A DNA stretch of 42,735 nt from Erwinia sp. 198 (lineage in GTDB: Bacteria > Pseudomonadota > Gammaproteobacteria > Enterobacterales > Enterobacteriaceae): assembly GCF_003937915.1 (NCBI RefSeq), contig NZ_RHUM01000014.1:1-42735 (forward strand), in the 5' to 3' direction. Shown piece after piece: positions 16,541 through 23,826 of the stretch; position 1 is the stretch's first letter, and each line of letters begins with the position of its first letter. The notes under the pieces are model-generated. The model saw only the letters and a list, made by a program, of their open reading frames with translations, had not been told where the DNA came from and made no database searches. A program made the position numbers and the translations under genes.

Positions 16541-17263
16541 ATGAAAAAAATGATGCTATCAGTGGCAGGTATTTTCTTATTATGTTCCATGTTTTTTAGT
16601 GCAAACGCTTTTGCTGCTGCTCAAAAAAATATAACAGGTGTATTACAAGCTTACTGGTTTCCACAGTGGACAGATGAAGGAAAATCAAAACCCCCACTTA
16701 TTATGATGCGTTTTTTTGAAACTGATGGCAAGGGCAATCAAACGTATTACCTTTACGATTTAAAAGAAAAAAATGGTGTGAAAGACTATTTTAACGTAGA
16801 GGAAACAGAGAAGTTCATTAAGAGTAATTTCAAAAATACTCCTGAAGAGTTTTTTAGATTTAAAGAGGGTCACACTGAACAGGTTGGTGTTTTATCGATC
16901 TCTAATCAGATGGTTATAGCTGAGTGTGATAATAAAAAAAACTACGCAAAATTTGATTCTTTCAAGCCGGTTTTAGGACGTGACTTTGATATAAAAAAAT
17001 TAGAATTAAATTCTGGTTGTGATCCAGAGCCTTATTCAGTGATGTTCACGATTAAAGAAGGGCATGATGATGTTTTCCTTAAGTCAAAGCCTTTAATAAC
17101 AAGTCAGAACGTTGTTAGTAAACCCATTTCTCAGCCGCTGGTAAAAATAAAAACTATTGATGACCAGTGGGTTAAAGTTGCTCTATACGATGCATCCCTG
17201 CCAGGCTCTCGTTCAAAAACTGAAGGCTACGTTAAATTTAGCGATCTGGATTTGGTTAACTGA
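16541..17263 (+). CDS. Exported protein, candidate immunity partner of the DUF5675-like protein
   Basis: A 240-residue protein with a clear signal peptide (residues 1-25, cleavage after ANAFA) and so a periplasmic location. The mature part holds a single Cys pair (IAECDNK and NSGCDPEP). Its C-terminal about 60 residues (KSKPLITSQ, QWVKVALYD, TEGYVKFSDL) resemble a bacterial SH3 domain. It is 17 nt behind the DUF5675-like gene with AAAGGA as ribosome binding site and shares its AT-rich composition, so the two form one transferred unit. Periplasmic immunity is the simplest reading; no family was recognised for the main domain. Confidence 0.6.
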   Translation: MKKMMLSVAGIFLLCSMFFSANAFAAAQKNITGVLQAYWFPQWTDEGKSKPPLIMMRFFETDGKGNQTYYLYDLKEKNGVKDYFNVEETEKFIKSNFKNTPEEFFRFKEGHTEQVGVLSISNQMVIAECDNKKNYAKFDSFKPVLGRDFDIKKLELNSGCDPEPYSVMFTIKEGHDDVFLKSKPLITSQNVVSKPISQPLVKIKTIDDQWVKVALYDASLPGSRSKTEGYVKFSDLDLVN

Positions 17264-17280
17264 AGTAAGGCAGGTAAATA

Positions 17281-17310
17281 ACTCCCATAAGAAAAGGAGT
17301 GTGATTTTTT
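17281..17310 (+). terminator. Terminator candidate after the effector/partner pair
   Basis: ACTCC (17281-17285) and GGAGT (17296-17300) can pair, followed by GTGA and six T (17305-17310). An alternative pairing of CATAAG with CTTATG is also possible. The stem is short. Confidence 0.4.
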
Positions 17311-17488
17311 CCTTATGACAGATATGCCACTTAGGCATGCGAAAAGTGTTCCTCCCGGCAAAAGACATTAATTGCTCAGAAGAAGGAATACCTGCTGCTA
17401 AAAGCCGAGTTTTTCATGAAAGAAATCACTCAGTATTTCCCTCCGTTTTAACGTTAATTGGACAAATCTCTTTAATTAAGGAAATATT

Positions 17489-18358
17489 ATGCGTTGGAAA
17501 TTAACGGCCGCCGTGGGAAAAGGGCAGCCAAACCATCGTGATGATGTAAAAAAGGTGCAGGTTCTGTTAAACCGTGCAGCGCATGAGGATCACAGTGCAA
17601 TCCTGCATGAAGACGGTCTGTTTGGCCCTAAAACCCAGGCAAGAATAGAAGAGTTCCAACGTAATCAGGTGCATCTTTCGCATGCGGATGGCGTGGTCAA
17701 CCGCAACGGGCCCACTTACGGCACGCTTAACGCTGGTGGCAGGCCTGCTCAGCCGCATACGGCATCTGTACCGCGCCCGGCGGCACCCGCCGCGGCTGCT
17801 CATGTCGTTGAGCCTGATAGTGGACTGGCGAAATTACTGCAACAGCGGGCGGCTCAGCGTCCGGCTAACCGCAAAGTTGTCTGGTTTAATCGTGCCTTAC
17901 CTGCAGCCATTAACGTTAAAGCACGCTGGGGCGTACCGATAGCGGTGACTCTTGCTCAGGGCGCGCTTGAGTCCTCTTGGGGCACGCACGCACCGGGCAA
18001 TATTTTCTTTGGGGTAAAAGGGAAATCTCCGGACGGCAAGTCCATCAACGTGACCACCCATGAAAACTATGGCGGCAAGTCAACGGTAATCCAGGATGGT
18101 TTTCGGTCTTATGATACTCTCGAGCAGTCTGCGGATGACTACGGCCGCTTTCTGGCAAGCAACCAGCGCTATGCGGGGGCATTTGCTTATCGTAATGACC
18201 CGGAGAAGTTTATTCATGTCGTGGCGAAGGCTGGTTATGCGACCGATCCGCACTATGAGAAAAAAATCCTGAGCATCATTCGTGTTAACGGCTTGAAAGA
18301 TTATGATGCGCCTGATGTGGCCACCTCTGCCACATTCCAGAACGCCCTTCATCAATAA
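17489..18358 (+). CDS. T6SS peptidoglycan hydrolase effector: PG-binding domain plus glucosaminidase
   Basis: A 289-residue protein without signal peptide. Residues about 17-80 match a peptidoglycan-binding domain (VKKVQVLLNRA, DGLFGPKTQARIEEFQ). An Ala/Pro linker spans 85-106. Residues about 135-265 match the FlgJ/Lyz-like glucosaminidase fold: RWGVPIAVTLAQGALESSWG with catalytic Glu161, then NIFFGVKG and AGYATDPHYEKKI. It should cleave the glycan backbone of peptidoglycan. Lack of an export signal, position in the hcp island, and a following lipoprotein gene indicate a T6SS-delivered effector. AAGGA lies 7 nt before the ATG. Confidence 0.82.
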   Translation: MRWKLTAAVGKGQPNHRDDVKKVQVLLNRAAHEDHSAILHEDGLFGPKTQARIEEFQRNQVHLSHADGVVNRNGPTYGTLNAGGRPAQPHTASVPRPAAPAAAAHVVEPDSGLAKLLQQRAAQRPANRKVVWFNRALPAAINVKARWGVPIAVTLAQGALESSWGTHAPGNIFFGVKGKSPDGKSINVTTHENYGGKSTVIQDGFRSYDTLEQSADDYGRFLASNQRYAGAFAYRNDPEKFIHVVAKAGYATDPHYEKKILSIIRVNGLKDYDAPDVATSATFQNALHQ

Positions 18359-18378
18359 ATTACTCCTGCAGGTAAAAT

Positions 18379-18738
18379 ATGATAGTTAACACAAACGTAA
18401 AATCTCTTTTGCTCGCGTCCTTACTGGCAGTAGCCGGTTGTGCGACTGCCACCCCTGAGCCGGTAAGCAATCCGGTTATCATGCAGGTAAAAACTACGGT
18501 AGAAAAAGAGAAGCTGGTTACTAACCCTGCCTGTACGGACTATCTTCTGACCAAAAGTGCCCAGCCGGGCGTTGATCTGGTAGAAGTGATGGAAAAACAC
18601 GGCGGCGCCTGCCCGGGCGATGCGCAGGTCCAGCATCGGTTATTCAGCGTTTATGTCGATCAAAAAACCAAACAGATGGCCAGCGATAAAGACGATCCGG
18701 AAGAGGGTAACCTGAAGCTTCTTTCTCCTGCTGGCTGA
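18379..18738 (+). CDS. Small lipoprotein, candidate immunity protein (paralogue A)
   Basis: A 119-residue lipoprotein with lipobox VAGC (Cys21). The mature region holds ACTDYLLTKSAQPGVDLVEVMEKHGGACPGD and RLFSVYVDQKTKQMASDKDD. Two further Cys (in PACTDY and GACPGD) probably form a disulfide. It lies 20 nt after the glucosaminidase gene with GCAGG as ribosome binding site. It is clearly paralogous to the gene at 19456-19800, which has the same domain but a cleavable signal instead of a lipobox. Protection of the producer's own peptidoglycan from the glucosaminidase is the likely role, by position only. Confidence 0.65.
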   Translation: MIVNTNVKSLLLASLLAVAGCATATPEPVSNPVIMQVKTTVEKEKLVTNPACTDYLLTKSAQPGVDLVEVMEKHGGACPGDAQVQHRLFSVYVDQKTKQMASDKDDPEEGNLKLLSPAG

Positions 18739-18794
18739 GTACGATTCCTGCTTGCGAAATGAGAGTGATAACATCATTGATACATAAGGTAAAA

Positions 18795-18923
18795 ATGGAA
18801 AATCTTATAACAGTGGTTTTACTCCTCTCATTCCTTTCAGGATTGTCGACTTTTCTGCTGCTGATTTACCACGACGTCTCACGGAGAGAAATACACCGCA
18901 AAAATAACGTCGCATTTTGCTGA
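18795..18923 (+). CDS. Possible 42-residue small membrane protein
   Basis: This short frame (MENLITVVLLLSFLSGLSTF...) has one hydrophobic helix and a basic tail, with AAGGT 5 nt before the ATG. It overlaps, in a different frame, the start of the decayed gene at 18865-19215. It may be a real small protein or a by-product of the truncation that destroyed that gene. Confidence 0.3.
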   Translation: MENLITVVLLLSFLSGLSTFLLLIYHDVSRREIHRKNNVAFC

Positions 18924-19215
18924 AGGGAACCTTTCCTGCGATGACGTAACTTTTGATTCAAAGAGTAATAAAACCGGAAAAGGTATTTCCCTTAAGGGGA
19001 AAACGGTAAATGTTAACTGCCCTAATGTCTGTAGTTTTGAGGGTTACGAATTTAAGAATGGTCTCTATAAATACTATTTTGTAGCAGGCAATAATGGCCT
19101 TTGGGAACTTGATCTATTTAAAAGCGGTAGGTGGTCTCATCAGATAAAGGTAAAGTGGAATAGCGTTAATGGATCTATTTTAATGAAAGTGATTCTGATT
19201 GCTAAGATATTATAA
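18865..19215 (+). pseudogene. 5'-truncated, decayed paralogue of the exported protein gene at 20007-20858
   Basis: Read from 18865, the frame gives EKYTAKITSHFAEGNLSCDD, then KGKTVNVNCPNVCSFEGYEF. The intact gene has KKYLARITAWCEEGNVDCDD and QGKTVNVNCPDVCDFRGYAF at the same spacing. The first two thirds, including start and signal peptide, are absent (upstream in-frame stop at 18862-18864). The C-terminal end diverges before the stop at 19213. It follows lipoprotein paralogue A just as the intact gene follows paralogue B, so it is the remains of a duplicated two-gene module. AT content is higher than in the intact copy. Confidence 0.8.
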
Positions 19216-19455
19216 AGAAGGTTATACTTTCTGAAAGCGTACAATGCTAAATGGAAAATTATTCCTTTTTAATTTCACCTGAAATAGAGAAAAAATGATT
19301 TCTGAACTGAAATATTACAAAACTCATCTTTGAAAGATATAGCATCTATGTGTACAGAGTATGATAAGATAAAATCAGAATAAAAACTAAATTAAACTTT
19401 CTTGCGATCGTCCTGATTAAAATTACACCAGCTCTATTATTAATAAAGAAATATA
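19216..19455. other. AT-rich spacer, nothing recognised
   Basis: About 240 bp of very AT-rich DNA between the decayed gene and the next gene. Only short frames with stops are present. It is probably degraded sequence from the module duplication and may hold the promoter of the gene at 19456. Confidence 0.4.
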
Positions 19456-19800
19456 ATGAAAAATTTAAAGTCTTTTCTTTTTGCTTTACTCCCAGTGATA
19501 AGTTTTCACACCGTGGCCACCAGCACGGCAGAGTCAGCAGTCATACAGGTTGAAAATACCGTCGAGAAAAATAAGCTGGTTCCCGATGCGGCCTGTGTGA
19601 ATTATTTGATAACAGAAGACGCTGAGCCTGGTCTGGATTTGGTTGATGTAGTAGAGAAGCACGGCGGTAACTGTCCGGGCGATCCCGAAACACAGCCCCG
19701 GCTATTTAGCGTCTATGTCGATCAGAAAACAAAACAGATGATCAGCGATAAAGACGATCCGGTAGAGGGTGATTTTACCCTTTTGGTACCGGATAAATAA
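19456..19800 (+). CDS. Small exported protein, candidate immunity protein (paralogue B)
   Basis: A 114-residue paralogue of the lipoprotein at 18379-18738. It shares ENTVEKNKLVPDAACVNYL, DLVDVVEKHGGNCPGD, RLFSVYVDQKTKQM and SDKDDP. The N-terminus is a signal sequence without a lipobox cysteine (FHTVATSTA), so this copy should be soluble in the periplasm whereas copy A is membrane-anchored. The two conserved Cys remain. The ribosome binding site is poor (AAAGAAATATA). It is followed about 200 bp later by the intact larger partner gene. Confidence 0.62.
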   Translation: MKNLKSFLFALLPVISFHTVATSTAESAVIQVENTVEKNKLVPDAACVNYLITEDAEPGLDLVDVVEKHGGNCPGDPETQPRLFSVYVDQKTKQMISDKDDPVEGDFTLLVPDK

Positions 19801-20006
19801 AAAAACATCTTATTGCGGTTTCTGCCTTTTGAGAATAAAACCAGGGCCAGCATGCCGCTGATATTTTTATCCGTAAGGTAGAAATCTGTCAGCAATCTTA
19901 GCCAGACGAATGGCCTGCTGACACCATAATTTAACGGGTTATGCATTGACACGTGAAGGCAATATCATGCTTCTCGCTATGCCTTAATTTTTTACCGGAA
20001 CTCAGT

Positions 20007-20858
20007 ATGAAACGCCTTTTACTCTCGCTTGCCTTATTAACCAATGTCGCCGTCGCCAGTCCGCATCTGGTTAAGGCAGAGGCTGATACGTTCGCGCCTG
20101 AACTGGCGCAAAAAGCCCTGTCGCTGGATATCGCTGGCGCAGAGCCGTTCGGCCAGCAGACCTTTGCCGTACGGGACAGCGGCCATTTACTGGGCGTGAT
20201 GGTGCCGGGCAAAGGTCTGCTGCGGGCCGATATGAACGCCTGTTTTATTGGCTGGTCGCGCGATGGTGAAAGCCTGGTAAACCTGGTGCCGACCATCGGC
20301 TTTAACCGTTTTGACGGTGAAGCCTGCGAAGACGTGAAGGGCGTGGGCGTGATTTCCTCCCCTGGCGACCGCGAGATCAGGATCGCCGTGATCTATACCG
20401 CCACTACGCTGGTAGAAACCTCGCTGGCCGCGGTGGTGCTGGCGTACGATCCGCACTCCCACTCGTTGCTGGTAGATAATGCGCTGTCGCAAAAAGTGAA
20501 TAATGCCTCAATGGACAGCGTACCGAAAATCCGCCGTTTTTATGCGGCGCATCCAGCCAATACGGCCACTTTTGACAGCAAAAAATATCTGGCCCGTATT
20601 ACGGCCTGGTGCGAAGAAGGCAATGTGGACTGCGATGATGTCACGCTTGATTCCAGGAGCAAGCTCAGCGGCAAAAGCATATTGCTGCAGGGCAAAACCG
20701 TTAATGTTAACTGCCCGGACGTCTGCGATTTTCGCGGATACGCTTTTGAAAATGCGGATTACACATACACCTTTATCACCAATGACTTTGAACGCTGGAC
20801 AATGAATATCAGCAAGGGCGACCAGGTGATAGACAGCGTCGAAGGCACTATGCGCTGA
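20007..20858 (+). CDS. Exported protein of unknown function, partner of the small immunity-like proteins
   Basis: A 283-residue protein with signal peptide (MKRLLLSLALLTNVAVAS, cleavage near residue 17). The mature part contains several Cys in likely pairs (NACFIGW/GEACED, WCEEGNVDCDD, NCPDVCDF). The C-terminal about 85 residues are what survives in the decayed copy at 18865-19215. I chose ATG 20007 with GGAA upstream, since the longer frame from 19953 would bury the signal peptide. No family was recognised. Position beside the effector and small immunity-like genes suggests a role in self-protection or in the periplasmic action of the island. Confidence 0.6.
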   Translation: MKRLLLSLALLTNVAVASPHLVKAEADTFAPELAQKALSLDIAGAEPFGQQTFAVRDSGHLLGVMVPGKGLLRADMNACFIGWSRDGESLVNLVPTIGFNRFDGEACEDVKGVGVISSPGDREIRIAVIYTATTLVETSLAAVVLAYDPHSHSLLVDNALSQKVNNASMDSVPKIRRFYAAHPANTATFDSKKYLARITAWCEEGNVDCDDVTLDSRSKLSGKSILLQGKTVNVNCPDVCDFRGYAFENADYTYTFITNDFERWTMNISKGDQVIDSVEGTMR

Positions 20859-20980
20859 CGAAACCGTCCCTGTTTAAAGCTGTCGGGATAGCGCAATCCA
20901 TGCCGGGCAGCACTCAGTTTCAACGCCCGCCGGGCCTACCGGCGCGGCCCGAATGCCGAAATCCAACGCAGGAAAACGTG

Positions 20981-23017
20981 ATGCGATTTACGATAATAGC
21001 GACCAAAGCTGGCCAGCAGCCGCCGCAGAGCAGCTGCGACTTTCTGCCGCCGGGCGGCACTATCGGCCGTGGCGCCGACAATAACCTGGTGCTGCCGGAT
21101 GATGACCGTACCATTTCTCGTCTGCAGGCCATTGTGCATATCACGGCCGACGGCGAGTGCCGCATTACCAACCGCGGCAACGTGACGCTGGTGCATCTGA
21201 ACGATATTCCGCTGGAGCGGGGTCGGCAGGTGGATTTGCAGGATGGCGACATCCTTAGCATTGATGAGTACCGTTTACAGGTCAGCGAACTCAACGTGAC
21301 GGCGCAGCCTGCGGCAAGGCCCGCGCCGGTTGCCCGACCGGCCGCGCCGTCGCAGGAAAGCGCGCCTGCCGCTATTCCCAGTGAAATCTGGGATAGCCTG
21401 GCGCAGGAGTTTTCCATCAGCGACAGCCTGTCCAGCCGCAGCAGGCCCGCGCCCACCGGATCGGATCCGCTGACGGAAAAAGCGCAGGATCGTAACCCGG
21501 TTGATCCGCTGGCCCAGTTTGCCGATAAGCCAGCGCCGCAGCTGGATCGTCGGGATCGCACGCCTGACTCTCTGTTCAGCAGCGAATCGCTGTTCGATCG
21601 GCAAAGCATTTTTGACGACAGCACGCCGGGCACGCTGACGCCGCAGCAGCAGCAGGACAAAAAGCAGCAGCTGGATCCGATGGCGCTGTTCGGCAGCGGC
21701 AACGGCACGCCAGCCGACGGCGACGATCCGCTGGGGTTGATGATGGGCAACGCCGTACCGCTGACGCCGATGGATGGACCGCAGCAGAAGCGCCCGCAGA
21801 CTGCGTTCGCGCCGCCGTCGCCAAAGGCGCTGGACAGCCACACGCAGACGACCGGCAGCTCAACGCGCAATCCGCAGGCAGCCGACGATCTCAGCAAGTC
21901 TCCGCTGTTCGATACTAATCCACAGGCAGCTGACGATCTGAGCCGATCGCCGCTGTTCGATGCCGATCCGCAGGCGGCTGGCGATCTCAGCAGGTCGCCG
22001 CTGTTCGATGCCGATCCGCAGGCGGCTGACGATCTCAGCAGGTCGCCGCTGTTTGATGCCGATCCGCAGGCGGCTGGCGATCTCAGCAAGTCCCCGCTGT
22101 TTGATGCCGATCCGCAGGCGGCTGACGATCTCAGCAAGTCCCCGCTGTTTGGCGAAAACGCGCAGGCGGCTGACGACCTCAGCAGGTCATCGCTGTTTGC
22201 TGAAAACCCGGCGAGCGACGCCGATTTCAACGAGCCGACCACCGCCGTGCGGCCGCCGCAGCAGGACTACAGCGGCATCACGCTGCCGACGCCGCAGGCC
22301 GTCGCGCGCAGCACCACGCCGCCGCCTAAAGGGCGTCTGCGTATCGATCCGGTTGCCAATACGGCTTCGCAACAGCACAGCGCTTCCGGCGACGGACAGC
22401 GGCTGGACGGCGAGCTGCTGGAGGCGCTGATTGGCGGCATGGGGCTGAACGATCTGCAGCCGACGCCGCGCTTTGACCGCGACTCGATGCAGGAGCTGGG
22501 CCAGATGCTCAGCATGTTCTCGCAGGGAACGGTGGCGCTGCTCTCCTCCCGCTCGATCCTCAAGCGCGGCGTAAAAGCGGAAATGACGGTGATCCTCGAC
22601 GAGGCCAATAACCCGTTCAAGCTGCTGCCCTCCGGTAAGTCGGTGCTGATGCAGATGTTCGGCAGCCGGATGCCGGGCTTTATGCCGCCTAAGCAGTCGG
22701 TGCGCGACGCGCTGGTCGATTTACAGGCGCACCAGCTGGGCATGATCGCCGGGATCCGCGCGATTATCGCTTCGATGCTGCAATCCTTTAACCCGCAGCA
22801 GCTGGAAGAAGAAGCGCGCGAAGAGGGCGCCATCTCCCGCCTGTCGCTGCCCAACAGCCGTAAAGCCGCGCTATGGGAGCACTTCGCCAAACGCTATGGC
22901 GAAACGGCGGGCGAAATTGAGGATGACTTCCATACGCTGTTTGGCGAGGCCTTCCTGCACGCCTACGACATGGAAGTGAACCAGTACAAAGATTCTCAAA
23001 TCAGATCGGAAGAATGA
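20981..23017 (+). CDS. tagH: T6SS FHA-domain protein TagH (Fha)
   Basis: A 678-residue regulator. The N-terminal FHA domain (about residues 1-105) keeps the phosphothreonine-binding residues in TIGRG (27-31), ISR (45-47) and LND (73-75). A long disordered, Asp/Ser/Pro-rich linker includes seven tandem 16-residue repeats (297-408). The C-terminal type VI FHA domain follows (DRDSMQELGQMLSMFSQGTVALLSSRS ... DDFHTLFGEAFLHAYDMEV). In the H1-T6SS paradigm PpkA phosphorylates Fha and triggers assembly, while PppA reverses it. I chose ATG 20981 (after GGAAAACGTG); the frame extends to 20900 with no domain content. The stop overlaps the pppA start. Confidence 0.93.
   Translation: MRFTIIATKAGQQPPQSSCDFLPPGGTIGRGADNNLVLPDDDRTISRLQAIVHITADGECRITNRGNVTLVHLNDIPLERGRQVDLQDGDILSIDEYRLQVSELNVTAQPAARPAPVARPAAPSQESAPAAIPSEIWDSLAQEFSISDSLSSRSRPAPTGSDPLTEKAQDRNPVDPLAQFADKPAPQLDRRDRTPDSLFSSESLFDRQSIFDDSTPGTLTPQQQQDKKQQLDPMALFGSGNGTPADGDDPLGLMMGNAVPLTPMDGPQQKRPQTAFAPPSPKALDSHTQTTGSSTRNPQAADDLSKSPLFDTNPQAADDLSRSPLFDADPQAAGDLSRSPLFDADPQAADDLSRSPLFDADPQAAGDLSKSPLFDADPQAADDLSKSPLFGENAQAADDLSRSSLFAENPASDADFNEPTTAVRPPQQDYSGITLPTPQAVARSTTPPPKGRLRIDPVANTASQQHSASGDGQRLDGELLEALIGGMGLNDLQPTPRFDRDSMQELGQMLSMFSQGTVALLSSRSILKRGVKAEMTVILDEANNPFKLLPSGKSVLMQMFGSRMPGFMPPKQSVRDALVDLQAHQLGMIAGIRAIIASMLQSFNPQQLEEEAREEGAISRLSLPNSRKAALWEHFAKRYGETAGEIEDDFHTLFGEAFLHAYDMEVNQYKDSQIRSEE
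21869..22204 (+). repeat. Seven tandem 48-bp units within tagH
   Basis: Seven exact-length units of 48 bp encode 16 residues with consensus DPQAADDLSRSPLFDA. Variation is limited to Asp/Gly at residue 7, Lys/Arg at 10, and the last two residues. Units 3 and 5 carry Gly, so the alternation of Asp/Gly units suggests recent expansion of a two-unit block. Because units are multiples of three, copy number can change without frameshift. Confidence 0.92.
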
Positions 23018-23808
23018 TGAATATCACCATTGCCTCTATGTCGCACCAGGGCGCCCGTGACAGCAATCAGGATCAGACCGGCGAGCGCATCGGCGAACGC
23101 TCGGCCTGTTTCGTGGTTTGTGACGGCGTGGCGGGGCTGCCGGGCGGCGACGTCGCGGCGGAGCTGGCGCGCGACACCATTCTCGAACGCTTCGACGGCG
23201 AGCAGCACCTGGACGCGCAAAGCATCCGCCGATACGTCAACGACGCCAACCGTGCGATTCGCCAGCAGCAGGCGAGCGGCGACCATAAGCGTATGGGCAC
23301 CACGCTGGTGAGCCTGTTTATCGACAGGGATTTCGATCTGGCCTACTGGGCGCACGCGGGCGACAGCCGCCTTTATCTTTTTCGGCGCGGCTACCTTTAT
23401 CACGTCACTACCGACCACAGCCTGGTGCAGCAGATGAAGGATGCCGGTCACCAGACCGAAGGCATCAACGGCAATTTGCTCTATTTTGCGCTCGGCATGG
23501 GCGATGAAGAACGGGATGCCAGCTACAGCGACGTAGTGGAAATTGAAGACGGCGACGCTTTCCTGCTTTGCACCGATGGGTTCTGGCACGGGCTTTCGCA
23601 GGAAAACATGCAGGAGTCGCTGCATATGGTCAATACGCCGGACGAATGGCTGACGCTGATGCAGCAGGTTATCCGCAAAAACGAGCGGCAGTCCACCGCC
23701 AGCCAGGACAACTACAGCGCCGTTGCCGTCTGGGTCGGCGATCCGCAGGACACCACGCTGCTGCATTCGCTGGAAGCCGCAGCACAGTTTTTCCCTCTTC
23801 GTGATTAA
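23014..23808 (+). CDS. pppA: PP2C-type protein phosphatase PppA
   Basis: A 264-residue PPM/PP2C Ser/Thr phosphatase with all metal-binding motifs: RDSNQD (residues 15-20), VCDGVAG (35-41), GDSRLY, CTDGFW (about 186) and SQDNYSA (about 230). It should dephosphorylate TagH and so switch off T6SS firing, opposing PpkA. Start and stop codons overlap tagH (ATGATGA); a second ATG at 23017 is also possible. Soluble and cytoplasmic. Confidence 0.93.
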   Translation: MMNITIASMSHQGARDSNQDQTGERIGERSACFVVCDGVAGLPGGDVAAELARDTILERFDGEQHLDAQSIRRYVNDANRAIRQQQASGDHKRMGTTLVSLFIDRDFDLAYWAHAGDSRLYLFRRGYLYHVTTDHSLVQQMKDAGHQTEGINGNLLYFALGMGDEERDASYSDVVEIEDGDAFLLCTDGFWHGLSQENMQESLHMVNTPDEWLTLMQQVIRKNERQSTASQDNYSAVAVWVGDPQDTTLLHSLEAAAQFFPLRD

Positions 23809-23826
23809 AATAAGGCTTTAACCCTC

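Noticed and set aside
20927..20940. CCGCCGGGCCTACC before tagH, similar to part of the 45-bp vgrG leader repeat
   Set aside because: Only about 13 GC-rich bases match, which is expected by chance in this composition; no further similarity on either side.
21869..22204. CRISPR-like repeat array
   Set aside because: The units are contiguous 48-mers without unique spacers and in frame with tagH, so they are protein repeats.
20920..22242. Long minus-strand frame of 440 codons opposite tagH
   Set aside because: It exists because the 48-bp repeats lack stops in this antisense frame; the product is a low-complexity Ser/Ala/Gly repeat with no start signal, and the plus-strand TagH is certain.
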